Notes: a model not told the origin generated them from the letters alone. DNA of 64,000 bases from Bretschneidera sinensis (GCA_023935145.1 CM043699.1:76165138-76229137), one strand, 5' to 3'. Positions 10,461-20,500 are shown, counted from the stretch's first letter. Translations and numbers: made by a program.

Positions 10461-10885
10461 GCTACATGGGTCAATTAGAAAGCTTAAGGAAACTAAACAT
10501 AGCAGAGCCTTTCAATAAAAATTAAAAAAAAAGAAGAAAATAAAAACTATGCCATTTTTGTTCATTCTGATGGGAAATGTGGTGAATCTTGAGACATAGA
10601 GACCTTACACATTGGACTCATTCGGAAGCTTCATTTTTATTTGCTAATTCACTTTACACTGAGTCAAACTTATGATGCATTAACCTGCCTTTTGTAAGTA
10701 ATTAGATTTTAACATTTCTATTCATTGCGAAGATGGGTTTATCTTTTTAAGCTTGCTCATTAATCATTATCATGGTGGTGTGTGCTCCTAAAATCTTTGG
10801 ATACCATGAGTTATGAACTTATCTTTATATTCTTTGTTTTTCATTTAGTTTTTAGTTTTGTATTGCTATGGGACTAGCAATATAT

Positions 10886-10900
10886 AAGTTTGGGGGTATT
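10886..10900 (+). promoter_or_regulatory. Polypurine tract of Gyp-1
   Basis: AAGTTTGGGGGTATT directly precedes the 3' LTR start at 10901. It is the expected plus-strand primer. Confidence 0.85.
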
Positions 10901-12234
10901 TGATGAGTGCTAAATATTACATGTTTTAGCCCCCTAGTTTACATTTGTTGAGTTCTTAGTTATGTTATTTCATGCTATTTTATCTATTTTCCGTGTTTTC
11001 TGTGTTTTTATAGGTTTTGGAATAAAATGAAGCAATGTGGAAACTACAGGGCTTAAAGAGTAAAAGCTTACGATGCCTTGTGCGATCGAGCGCACAGGAC
11101 ATGCGATCGATCGCACCTGCGATCGTGCGCACAAGGCATGAGATCAATCGCACCTACGTTCGAGCGCACCAGACTTGCGATCGATCGCAAGTGACTCGCA
11201 CATCCCACATTGGAGAGGAAACATTTGCAGTATCATATATATTGTAGCGCACTGTGATGCGCTCGAACGCAACAGGGCTACGATCGATCGCAGTTGGCCA
11301 GCCATCCCACATCGGATAGGAAGCACTTATAGCGCGCTAGACACATTGCATCGCACCATGCTGCGATCGATCGTAAAGGGCAGTATCCCACATCGAATTT
11401 ACAGCTCATTGTAGTCTGGGAATTCCCTTATATAAACACTACCACACTTCATTATTCAGTGGGCAGTCTGGTGGATTTCTACTAGCATTCTAGTAGATCT
11501 CCTAAGGGTTTTTGCCACCACCGGGGAAAGTACTGCCCAACAGCGTGTGGAATTTCTCCCAATGTACAGTCAGTTTTAATTCTTTTCAAGTTTTTAATGC
11601 TTAGCACTTTTTATTGTGAAATTTAGTTTCATGATCATGATTGGCTAAAATCTTCAGCTGAGGTTGAAGATGAAGCCTCGCCATTGTTTAGCATTATATT
11701 TTCATATATGTTCATACAATTCTGATATGTTTAGTTTAAATGTTCTATTTCAATTGTTTGAGTAAATTCTTACGATTGATAGTTTTTAGTAGTTCTGTTG
11801 GATATTCTGTGTGTTTCATCCGATGAAAACATCGAATCGTTTTCGATTAAATTGGATTTCCTTTGTGATTTGTTAAAAGCGGATACATTGGCTACTTTTG
11901 GTTTAATTGGGATATTCGTTGTTTTTTGTTTAAAGTTGGATTCATTGAATGTTTTGATAGATTATTTTTATATAGAACATAAAGATATATGCTTTACTTT
12001 GGTTGGGTGGATTCAGAAACCTTAGTGTTTTCATCATTAGTTATTAAATCAATTTAGTTTAGTTTATATTTGTTTTGCAAAATATAATTCATAACTCGGA
12101 ACTAGGTTAAAATAAGGTTAGTTTAGATAAAAATCTATTTTCACAACGCATTCGCTGTGGATTCGACCTCGTACTTGCACAACACTATATTGTAAACGAC
12201 TCGTGCGCTTGCAAGTAATTTAAAACTCACAACA
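10901..12234 (+). repeat. 3' LTR of Gyp-1 (1334 bp)
   Basis: Same ends as the 5' copy (TGATGAGTGC...CTCACAACA), followed by target copy GATAC at 12235-12239. Its GC block (about 11080-11370) has two copies of TGCGATCGATCGCA, at 11102-11115 and 11176-11189. The 5' LTR has one, and the 74 bp between are missing there. TATA box at 11428-11437. Confidence 0.93.
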
Positions 12235-12270
12235 GATACCCCCTGTTCAACTCTGATACCCGCTGTTGTA

Positions 12271-12282
12271 GCTCTGATACCA
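12271..12282 (-). promoter_or_regulatory. Cop-1 primer-binding site (initiator tRNA-Met type)
   Basis: On the minus strand this reads TGGTATCAGAGC, the standard plant copia PBS, one base from the LTR end at 12284. Similar CTCTGATACC words lie at about 12251-12260 and at the Gyp-1 target site. Confidence 0.85.
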
Positions 12283-12283
12283 C

Positions 12284-12974
12284 TGTTGGAAAATCACCTT
12301 CTTGTGGAATCCCAGGTTGTGATCTTTCCAAACACCCAAGTCTAGAATGACTTGTAATAAACAGAAAATAGCAATCAGACAATCAAATAAAGAACACAAA
12401 CAATTATTATCGAGGTTCGGCAATGTGCCTACGTCCCTGTGAGCTCCTCTGAGCTCCCTGCACTAAATCAATGGAGTTCTTATAATTACAGCAACACCTC
12501 TTCAAGAACCCTCTTGTTCTTGAAGAACGAAAGAAGAGAAAAATTAAGTGATAAGGACTAAGTGTTTCCCTGGAATTTTCCCCAAGAAAATTCCAATTAT
12601 AAAGCCCTTGAATCTCCAATCTAAACTACTCTCTCTCTCTAAACAACCATCCTCTCTTGAATGAGTCTCTCTTGTGTTTAGTGTCTTTGCACTCTCACAG
12701 ACCATGTGTTCTATTTCACACACATTCACATGTCATTCTCTCTTGTTAAGATGATGTATTCACTTGTTGTTAGAAGTCCCTTTATATAGAGCAATGACTA
12801 CCTCATCCAATCTTTAAGATCGATCTCAACCCTTAGATCTCAAGAACCAAAGTCCCATGACTCTCTAAGAGTCTAAGTAATCCTGTGCGTTTTAACCAAG
12901 TCCAACACACCATCTCAAAGTGTTGAAAAAATTGGTGTCAGGTGTGCTTCGTGCTGAGGCTCAGAACAGGGCGT
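12284..12974 (-). repeat. 5' LTR of Cop-1, cut by Ath-B
   Basis: Alignable with the Cop-2 LTRs from the PBS end inward: GATCTTTCCAAACACCCAAG, the CTCTCTCTCT-rich leader, a TATA box at about 12779-12790 (minus), then the start of the GC-rich U3 words at 12945-12974. The remaining U3 is missing because Ath-B begins at 12975 inside the GC block. Confidence 0.85.
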
Positions 12975-13890
12975 TGATTACGCCCAAAGTATAACACGGT
13001 TATTGTAGTATAACTTTGGGGTGTCGATTCCACAGGGAAATAAGTTAATTACGAAAGAAGGTATAAACTTTAACACTAACGATAATGATTAGGTGAGAGA
13101 ATATGAGTTTTGATAATGCAATATTGTGTAAAAGAGTTGTGCGAATATAACGAAGAATATAAATAAGAAATAACAAGGTTCCGGAAATCCTCCTTAGGTT
13201 CGTTCCCTATTTCCACTCTTGATTCAAATTTTTATCTCGATTGCAAGTTTCACATCCTAAACAGGCAATCGGAAAGTATTTAATCAAGCACATTTATATC
13301 TCTAATATAATTGCTACAAATTACTCTTTGATTTCAATTCAAGCACACATGATTTATCTTATAGATTAGCAAGAAACGACAATATATTGCAATAATGATA
13401 TCACAGTAATGGCCGATCTATAAGATAAATATACCGAAATCAATTACATCCAAACAACTTGACATAAGAAAAGCTTGACTAGACTTATGTGGAGTAGAAG
13501 GATGCAATCACCGAATTGAGAGAAACTAAAAGAAGAAGAATATAGAATACAGCTATCACATGAACTCAAATCCTTCTTAATTAATCAAAGAGTAAATCAT
13601 TAGACAATGTTTTAACAATAAGTCCATACAAATGAATCAAAAACAGGAAATAAGGAACAATAAAACCCTAACGATTCATCCTTTTCCCTTGTTTGATGAT
13701 TAGTTAGCCATGAAACTCAAGGTGGAAAAACAATATAGATGTTCTCCCCTTGATTTCTTGGCCTGGATGTTCTCTCCTTGATTTCTAACTCATGAAAACT
13801 TAAACAGAATGCTAAAAACTTCTCTAATTTATATCTATCAAAAACTGTCTTTCTTTTTCTCCTCAAGTTTGCCCCCGGCTGCAAACCTTA

Positions 13891-13906
13891 AGCATATATT
13901 TATAGC
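13891..13906 (-). promoter_or_regulatory. TATA box of Ath-B LTR
   Basis: Minus-strand GCTATAAATATATGCT, about 60 bp downstream of the 82-bp GC repeats. Confidence 0.72.
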
Positions 13907-13964
13907 CCACGAGGGAGAGCTGTCTTTGCACAGCCTTAATTTGAGTCCGAATTAGAGTCCAGAA

Positions 13965-14190
13965 GCATGTGCGCACTGCTGGCTTTGTCTGAGTGTGCAC
14001 CTGGGCGCTGGAAAATGATGGCTTGTACGTGCAGGTGGATCCAGCAGCATGTGCGCGCTGCTGGCTTTGTTTGAGCATGTGCCTGGGCGCTGGAAAGTGA
14101 TGGCTTGAACGTGCAGGTGGGTCCAGCAGCATGTGCGCGCTGCTGGCTTTGTTTGAGCGTGCGCCTGGGCGCTGGAAAGTGAAGGCTGCA
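13965..14190 (-). repeat. 82-bp tandem repeat in U3 of Ath-B
   Basis: About 2.7 copies start at 13965, 14047 and 14129. Each contains GCATGTGCGCGCTGCTGG and GTGCGCCTGGGCGCTGG on the plus strand. It is GC-rich. The 195-codon minus ORF crossing it is a by-product of the repeats. Confidence 0.88.
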
Positions 14191-14212
14191 ACGCTGTTGG
14201 GCGAGGGGTACA

Positions 14213-14385
14213 GCGCTAGGCTTCCAGGGGTGAGGCGCTGGGCTTCCAGGGGCGAGGCGCTGAGCTTTGAGGGGTGAGGCGCTGGGCTTCTAGGGGCGAG
14301 GCTCTGGGCTTTGAGGGGTGAGGCGCTGGGCTTCCAGAGGTGAGGCGCTGGGCTTCTAGGGGCGAGGCGCTGGGCTTTGTTCTGG
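14213..14385 (-). repeat. 22-bp GC-rich minisatellite in U3 of Ath-B
   Basis: About eight degenerate units of the plus-strand form GGGGTGAGGCGCTGGGCTTC. The same words occur between pol and the post-pol ORF of this element (18278-18400) and, more weakly, in the Cop-2 LTRs (about 40665-40690 and 45985-46090). Confidence 0.88.
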
Positions 14386-14582
14386 AGGCCTGAACTGTTT
14401 CTGCTAAAACTGCCATAACTTTCACTAGAAAAATCATTTTTCTGAACCACAAAATTCTCTAGAAAATAGACTTCCGGATCTTTCTAAGAATATATGGCTC
14501 ATCTCCTGGTTCTTCCTACATCAATACAGTTTAATCTGCAAAGATGATTGATCTGTACGGGAAATTCTGGCAATTTAGTGAA

Positions 14583-14790
14583 ACTCCTTCAGCTTGTATG
14601 CAGAAGTGCACACACTAGTGTGCCTACCCTTAACTTGTTCCAAAGTGATGCACACACTTGTGTGCAGTCTTTTAACTCAATGTACTTAATTTTTCCAACC
14701 TTGGTTTAGACTTTTAATCATCTTTAAATCATTTTTGGAAATGATTAAACCTTGGACAAAAACAAGCACCGACACCCAAGATCTTTTGGC
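14583..14790 (-). repeat. U3 segment shared with copia LTRs
   Basis: This part of a gypsy LTR matches the first 150-200 bp of the copia LTRs in the same orientation. Both have two near-palindromes (GCACACTAGTGTGC and GCACACTTGTGTGC types), then TTCCAACCTTGGTTTAGAC, CATCTTTAAA and TTTAAACCTTRGAYAAA. Copia counterparts: about 40850-41001, 46105-46256 and 60080-60260. Gypsy counterpart: 60025-60079 plus 61017-61165 in Ath-H. Ath-A and Ath-C lack it. Confidence 0.8.
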
Positions 14791-14978
14791 GCTTTAAAAC
14801 ATGGATCGCTTTATCATCTCTTTTGTACTGAAAGCACCTGAAAATGCATCGAATTAAGTCAATGATTTAGGAATAACACTTTAGAGTTATCAACATGTAA
14901 AAGTACGATTACGACCGAGATTAACCCTAAATTGTTAACAATTAAGTATTGTTTAGATGCATTTTATGACTCTCATCA

Positions 14979-14990
14979 CAACCCCCAACT
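14979..14990 (-). promoter_or_regulatory. Polypurine tract of Ath-B
   Basis: Minus-strand AGTTGGGGGTTG touches the LTR. Similar tracts recur in the 3' UTR at about 15678-15692 and 16369-16380. Confidence 0.8.
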
Positions 14991-16709
14991 AGCTTATTGC
15001 TAGTCCCTAGCAATTCAAGCGAAAGACATGAAATGAGTTCTTTATTTAGAAATTAATGCAAAATACAACAATGCTAGTGTTAACCAAGAGTGATTCAAAA
15101 ATCTTTGTCTCAAAAATCATGCGTAACATATAGCATATAGAATCATTAAATTTCACTCAAATCCAAAAATAATTCAAACATCAATCTTAAAATCGTTATT
15201 GACTCTTAACATCCGTCTTACCACAATCCATTAATCTGAACATCCAGATGATTTTATACACAATATTCATGAATACAAATCTTGGCCTCTAAAAAAAATA
15301 AATCACGTGACGTCAATCACAAAAACAAGCTCCATAAGCTTACATTTCAAACCACTCTCCACTATTGTAGAAAAATCACATTACATTGGATCAATAGGTC
15401 TTTAATAAGCTTTGTAACGTCCGGTTAAGGTAAAGGCTAAGAAAGAATGGGAAGAATTCACAAGTAAAAGAACTTAATCTCTTAGTTTTGAACATAGCTC
15501 TTTAAGCACTGGATAACCTTACTTCAATACCCAACTCTTCCAACCATTTTTATATATATATATATTTTTTTTTTTCTCGAGGATTGTTTTCTCAACAAAT
15601 CACCATTTTTTTTTTCTTTTCTTTTGTATTTTGGCATAAAAAGACCATTCACCTCCTTTTTCATTTCTTTCTTTTCCACAACCCCCAACTTATCTCCTTT
15701 AATGTACTTGGGTTGTGGTAGTGATATTTTTTCATATTTCCACCCTTACTCATTTTAAGTGCTTCTCACAACATGTGTATAGTTAAGTTCTTCTTAAGAG
15801 AGAGGTAAGGATAAAATATTCTCTTTAGGCTTATAAGGGTAAGTGAATGGGTTTTTGAAAGAAACCAGGCTCAACTTCGTTTTCAAGAAAAAGGTTCAAA
15901 TAGGTGACTAGTGATATATATCGCAAGGGTAGGTTTGAAAGGCTCAAACGGTTCAAAAATGGCCTATATCATATCCTAAGTAATGTGAATTCTAGGAATT
16001 CGCCTCAAGTGGTTATCAAGTAAGTTCTAGAGCTTGCCGAGACCGCAAAAATATTCACAAAATAATCACACATAAAACTTTTCTAAATGCTTACGATTAA
16101 TCATACAATCTTACCACAAGCTAGAGTCTTTAACCAAATCAAGATTGATACTTAAATTAATTTCAAACCGAAGCAAGATTTAATTTCTTCTAAGTGCTAT
16201 ATACTATCTCAATTAAGCTCATATCATTGACATGTGAATAACTCCAAGGCTAACACAAAGCATGCTAAAAACGAACTTTTTTAAAAAAAATTAAATTATC
16301 TTAACAAACAAAAAGTAGGAAAGTGATACCAAGCAGTTCAATGGAAAAAGGAAAGAAATGTGTTTCCTCCACCCCCAACCCAAACATTGCATTGACCTCA
16401 ATGTAAAAGAAAAAAGGAAAAGAAACTCCCTTTGTTAGCCAAAAGTGCACAGAAGCTGAAAATTGCACAACACCATTTGAACTGCATACCATTCTTCTCG
16501 CTGAAATTTTTGATCTACAATATAGAACAGAACAAGCAAAAAGGAAGCAACTGCGGTGTAACATCAAGATTCCCACCGTATGTTAGGTTAGCACATGAAA
16601 TGGAAATAACTAACAACTAAGATAAAAGACGAAAAATAAATAAAATAAAAACACAAGAAATGTTAGTACAATAAATAAAATAAAAGTGGACAAACAAGAG
16701 ATATCCCTA
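14991..16709 (-). other. 3' UTR of Ath-B
   Basis: AT-rich non-coding DNA of 1.7 kb. It contains a (TA)n(T)n microsatellite at about 15549-15578, T-rich runs to about 15625, and two more polypurine-like tracts. The part from about 15840 to 16700 aligns with the Ath-C 3' UTR at 23852-24640. Confidence 0.75.
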
Positions 16710-17870
16710 CTAATCCTCGAAATTATCATCCTCTACTTCAATCCTTCAGTCCCTTCACCTTCCTCGGGAGGTTGGTCAAAAAATGAACCCGGATAGGGTG
16801 GCATAGTAGGAAAAAGACCCATATTACAACCAGTAGCGGAGGCAAGGTGTTGGTACATATGACCAAAAGCAGAATTGACATCTGCTTAGTAATCGGCTTG
16901 CCGAGCCAGGAAACCGGTCTTGCCTAGCTAACATTTGGTCTTGACGATCTAGCCTATCAAACAAAAATTTATGATGCTCGTCAAAACAACTCTCTAAGTG
17001 CTCAAGGCGCTTAGCAACCGTGATATTCCTAAAGGGGGGAGGGGTGCTAGCAGCTATGGCTCCCCTCGCTCGAAGTTGGCGGCCTGGAGGCTTTAATCTG
17101 AGCGAGCATGCTATCATCAATGGGTTTCTTTTGTGGTTGGGTTTCCTCATCAGTACTGTGTGGGACTCCAGCTCGGATACACAATTGGGTAATTAAAGAA
17201 GGAAAGTATAATCCGAGCTTTAGTCTAACAGTGTGTAAGATGGATTTACAGATGACTTGGCCCACATCGAAAGTCATTCCCATCAAAATTGCATAAATCA
17301 GAATAGCTCGCTCAACAGTGAGATCACTATAGTGCAAGGCAGGCATCAACCTGTGACACACAAAATATTGCCAAGCCGAGCATTGACATTTAAAGAAGCA
17401 GCGGGCAAGGTGATCGGGGAATCACCCGACATTTTCCATGTAGTGCCCGAAATACAGAGAGTATGGCGAATCTCTTCATAATTAAATGTAGACACATATG
17501 CTCTATACTCACTGTGTGGGATGTCAGGTAACCCATAGAAGCTATTTATTGATGAGCTGCTAAAAGAGACTACTTTTCCTCTCACCCACACTTTACCATT
17601 GCTATGTTCATCGGCATTAGCGTAAAATTCTCGGACCAAATTTGGTAGGGAATGAAAGAGTGATTTTGTAAATGCACTCCAATTCCTATAGAGAATCATT
17701 CTAAAAAGAGTCGGGTTCGCACTCTCGGTAATGTTAAATCCTCTCTCGGGAATGAGTTTTCTATTTTGCATTATTTTAATATAGCTCTCACTCGCTTCAA
17801 AACTAACAAACTTAGTCTCATCAAACTCTTGTGGTTCTTTTCCCTTAGCTCTCTTCATCCTTGGTGCCAT
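16710..17870 (-). pseudogene. Ath-B post-pol ORF (plant transposon protein, often called envelope-like)
   Basis: The start MAPRMKRAKGKEPQEFDETK at 17870 is conserved with Ath-C. The frame is open to 17346, then continues through two frameshifts (ORFs 17361-17047 and 17150-16824) to the conserved stop at 16712-16710, after an acidic end. Recognisable blocks are LPNLVREFYANA, VRGKVVSFSSSSIN and YGLPDI, the hallmark of the Putative plant transposon protein domain family of Athila elements. No signal peptide or clear membrane segment is visible. The function is unknown. About 330 bp upstream lies a promoter-like block (18225-18510). Confidence 0.82.
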
Positions 17871-18224
17871 GGAAATTAAATAAATGAAACACTGAACTTA
17901 AGAGCAAAATTTAACCACCAAAAAGCACAATTGAATAATGAAGAAGAGAAATTGGTCTTACTTGCCCACAATTGGAGAGAGGAAAAGCTACCCACCAATT
18001 TGATATCTTTGTGAAAAAAACAAGTTCCTCTTAGACCCAAATCTCTTGGAGAATTTTTCTGCAAAAAATGGGAGACATTACTGTGCAATTCTTCAAGAAT
18101 TGAAGTTTAGATCAAGAAAGGAAGAGGGAAAGAGTTGGTATGGGTTGATATGGAGGGACAATGAGAGAGAGAGAGGAGTGTGCAGCCGTTTGTGTGAGAG
18201 GAGTAATGATGAAGAGGCTGCAAA

Positions 18225-18510
18225 AAGTGTTTAAATAGGGCAGATTTTAGGGTTTTGGTGCTGATTGGCTCAGCTAAGCGGTGAGGCGCTGGGCTTGAGA
18301 GAGGCGAGGCGCGGGCTTGGTGTGCGCCTGGGCACTGGGGCGCTAGTTCATGGGCGCCTAGGCACTGGCTGGAGAGAGGTGAGGCGCTGGGCTTAAGAGA
18401 GGCGAGGCACGAGCCTGGTGTGCGCTTGGGCGTGCTGTGCGCCTGGGCCTGGTGTGCGCCTAGGCCTGGTGTGTGCCTGGGCCTACTATGCACCTAGGCC
18501 TGGTGTGTGC
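18225..18510 (-). promoter_or_regulatory. Candidate internal promoter for the Ath-B post-pol ORF
   Basis: On the minus strand, in order: a GC-rich block (18510-18278) built from the same words as this element's LTR block (plus-strand GGTGAGGCGCTGGGCTT and GTGTGCGCCTGGGCACTGG), a CCAAT motif at 18268-18264, and a TATA-like CCCTATTTAAACAC at 18240-18227. The ORF start is about 350 bp further on. Ath-C has the same order. Promoter activity is inference. Confidence 0.5.
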
Positions 18511-18654
18511 CTGGGCCTGATCCAGTGTCCTAAAATAGAAAATTCCTTGCTTGTACAAAAACAACGCACAAAGAAAAAATAAAATAGGCTTAACAACACA
18601 AAAAATTCTAAATTAACAAAGACTTAAATTAACCAAAAAAATTTAATAAAACAA

Positions 18655-18757
18655 AAATTCTAAATTAGTCAAAAATTTAATAAAACAAAAATTCTAAATT
18701 AATCAAAAATTTAATAAAACAAAAATTCTAAATTAATCAAAAATTTAATAAAACAAA
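18655..18757 (-). repeat. 34-bp AT-rich tandem repeat
   Basis: Three units with TTCT at 18659, 18693 and 18727 (plus-strand core AAAATTCTAAATTAATC, then AAAAATTTAATAAAAC). It lies just after the pol stop, between integrase and the GC block. Ath-C has an unordered A-rich spacer at the same place (26330-26460). Confidence 0.8.
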
Positions 18758-18793
18758 ATGAAAACTAGTATACAGTGGAACGAAAGTACTCGA

Positions 18794-19990
18794 TTACCAA
18801 ACATAAATCGGGGCCACCAAAGAAATTTCTTCGGTGCTGTCTTTAACATGTTCGTGTTCCAAGTACAGCTTCAACCTTTGGCCATTGACTCGAAATGCTC
18901 GACCATCGGAAGGATCTTCAACCTCAACCACTCCATTGGGAAAAACACTCTTTACCACATAAGGTCCCTTCCATCGTGATCTCAATTTTCCCGGATGGAG
19001 ATGTAATCGCGAGTCATACAGAAAGACTTTATTACCTTGTTCAAAATGTTTCCGGAGTATTTTCTGATCATGTACCGTCTTCATCCTTGATTTCAAATCC
19101 TTAGCATTGTCATATGCATCATCCCTCAACTCCGCAAGTTTGCAAAGTTGCAATTTCCTTTCTTCACCGGACAACTTAAGGTCATAGTTAAAATTTCGGA
19201 TAGCCCAGTATGCTCTGTGCTCAAGTTCTACCAGCAAATGACATGCTTTGCCAAATACTAAACGATAGGGAGATGCTTCAAGAACCGTCTTGTATGCTGT
19301 CCGATACGCCCAAAGTGCATCCGACAGGCGCAAGGACCAATCTTTTCGGTTCGGATTCACCGTTTTCTCAAGTATCCGCTTGATCTCCCTATTTGCTAAT
19401 TCAGCTTGACCATTAGTTTGTGGATGATATGCTATAGAAAACTTATGGGTGACTCCATACCTGCGCATTAAAGCCTCAAAAGAACAGTTACAAAAATGTG
19501 ACCCTTGATCACTAATGATAACACGTGGAGTACCGTATCTGGATAAGATATGGTCTTTTAGAAATTTAACAACAGCTGTATTATCATTAGTGCGGCTAGG
19601 TATTGCTTCAACCCATTTAGAAACATAATCAACAGCAAGCAAAATATAAAGATACCCAAAGGAAGGTGGGAATGGTCCCATAAAATCGATCCCCCAACAA
19701 TCAAAGATTTATATCATTAGGATTGGGTTGAGAGGCATCATATGACGGCGGGACAACGAACCTAACCTTTGGCATCTGTCATATGATCTACAAAACTCAT
19801 TAGCATCTTTGAATAAAGTGGGCCAATAAAAACCACATTGCAAAATTTTTGCAGCTGTCTTTTTGATAGAAAAATGGCCACCACAAGCATATGTATGACA
19901 AAAGGTTAACACACTGTTAACTTCCATATCTGGAATACATCTCCTTATTATCTGATCAGGGCAATATTTAAACAAATAAGGATAATTCCA
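18794..19990 (-). pseudogene. Ath-B integrase
   Basis: The HHCC zinc region near 19900-19800 has HTYACGGHF, then FCRSYDRCQ, in which the first Cys of the usual CxxC pair is Tyr. A single TAA near 19708, where relatives have Glu, separates it from a fully open core and C-terminus (19681-18794, 295 codons). DDE residues: Asp of GIDFMG (about 19687), Asp of ISDQG (about 19510), Glu of GQAEL (about 19402), spacing D-x35-E. It ends with [14 protein letters not shown] and VNGQRLK and then a stop at 18794. This is the best-preserved enzyme domain in the window. Confidence 0.9.
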
Positions 19991-20500
19991 GTAGAAGTTT
20001 TTCACCTCAGCCAAAAACTTACGCTTGTCTTGTGCACTCCATGTAGATGGAACTTGGCGGGAAACTAAGTAGTTGGCAATGTCGGCATACCATGGTGTGT
20101 GACCAAGAACAGCAAATAAGTTTTCATCCGGAAAGGCCTCCCCAATGAGCACGAGGTCAGTTTCACTTTTGAATTCCAAGCGAGATAAATGGTCAACCAC
20201 AACATTCTCCACCCCCTTCTTGTCTTTGATGGTTAAGTCAAATTCCTGCAAAAGCATAATCCAACGTACCAAACGGGCCTTAGCATCCATTTTTGAAAAA
20301 AGAAATTTAAGGGTGGAGTGATATGTGAATATCGTGATAGGTGAACTAATCAAATAAGATCGAACTTTATCCAATGCGAATACTACAGCTAGTAATTCTT
20401 TCTCGGTTGTGGTATACATCATTTGAGAATGATTCAATGTTCTACTAGCATAATAGACAGCAAATGGTTTTCCCTCCTTTCGTTAAAAGGCAAAATAAAA
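19991..20500 (-). pseudogene. Ath-B RNase H and connection, N-terminal part lost
   Basis: The open frame from 20437 covers [17 protein letters not shown] (catalytic Glu), FTYHSTLKFLF (the Asp of the usual TDH is Tyr) and the tether VENVVVDHLSRL. Upstream, near 20475-20485, about 50 bp are missing compared with Ath-C. This removes the MCDASDYAVGAVLG strand with the first catalytic Asp and shifts the frame. Two of the catalytic acids are therefore gone. Confidence 0.85.

Larger units (their letters stand above)
9611..10885 (+). other. Gyp-1 non-coding 3' region
   Basis: No ORF of note follows pol, so Gyp-1 lacks the post-pol ORF of Ath-B and Ath-C. The region starts with a conserved stretch (GGCTGAAGAC...CTCATGGGAGGCACCC, near 9635-9672) that recurs at about 30490-30525 in Gyp-D. 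It contains two internal copies of the polypurine tract and a conserved potentially folded segment (10270-10460). Confidence 0.75.
2808..12234 (+). mobile_element. Gyp-1: full-length Ty3/gypsy element, Athila-like
   Basis: Complete 9.4-kb element: 5' LTR 2808-4068, tRNA-Asp type PBS, gag, protease, RT, RNase H, integrase, a 1.3-kb non-coding 3' region, polypurine tract and 3' LTR 10901-12234. The 5-bp target duplication GATAC at 2803-2807 and 12235-12239 is intact. The domain order (PR-RT-RH-INT) is Ty3/gypsy, and the protease motif LLDLGASVNLLP plus the tRNA-Asp PBS point to the Athila clade. The two LTRs differ by a few percent by eye plus a 74-bp indel. The coding region has about a dozen stops and at least two frameshifts, so it is not autonomous. 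Confidence 0.95.
1485..12974 (-). mobile_element. Cop-1: Tork/TNT1-like copia element, broken into two pieces
   Basis: Two pieces remain, 1485-2807 and 12235-12974. They hold gag, zinc knuckle, protease and pre-integrase remnants, the leader, the PBS and most of the 5' LTR, all on the minus strand. Gyp-1 (2808-12234) split the leader and left GATAC on both sides. Ath-A cut the coding region at 1485 and Ath-B cut the 5' LTR at 12975. Integrase, RT, RNase H and the 3' LTR are outside the window or lost. It closely resembles Cop-2 (40013-46256). Confidence 0.88.
12975..14978 (-). repeat. 3' LTR of Ath-B (2004 bp)
   Basis: On the minus strand it runs from TGATGAGAGTCATAAAATGC (14978) to GGGCGTAATCA (12975). 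It is about 700 bp longer than the Ath-A and Ath-C LTRs. Two additions account for this: a copia-like U3 segment (about 14583-14790) and an expanded GC block (about 13960-14385). The TATA box follows at 13906-13891. Ath-H has the same U3 plan and is the closest relative here. Confidence 0.9.

Noticed and set aside
13863..14450. 195-codon minus ORF rich in PRSPAPH-type repeats
   Set aside because: It lies inside the LTR U3 and is produced by the 22-bp and 82-bp tandem repeats. No start context or similarity, and the LTR promoter runs across it.
18107..18493. 128-codon minus ORF in the Ath-B spacer
   Set aside because: Low-complexity reading of the GC block, with no counterpart at the same place in Ath-C.
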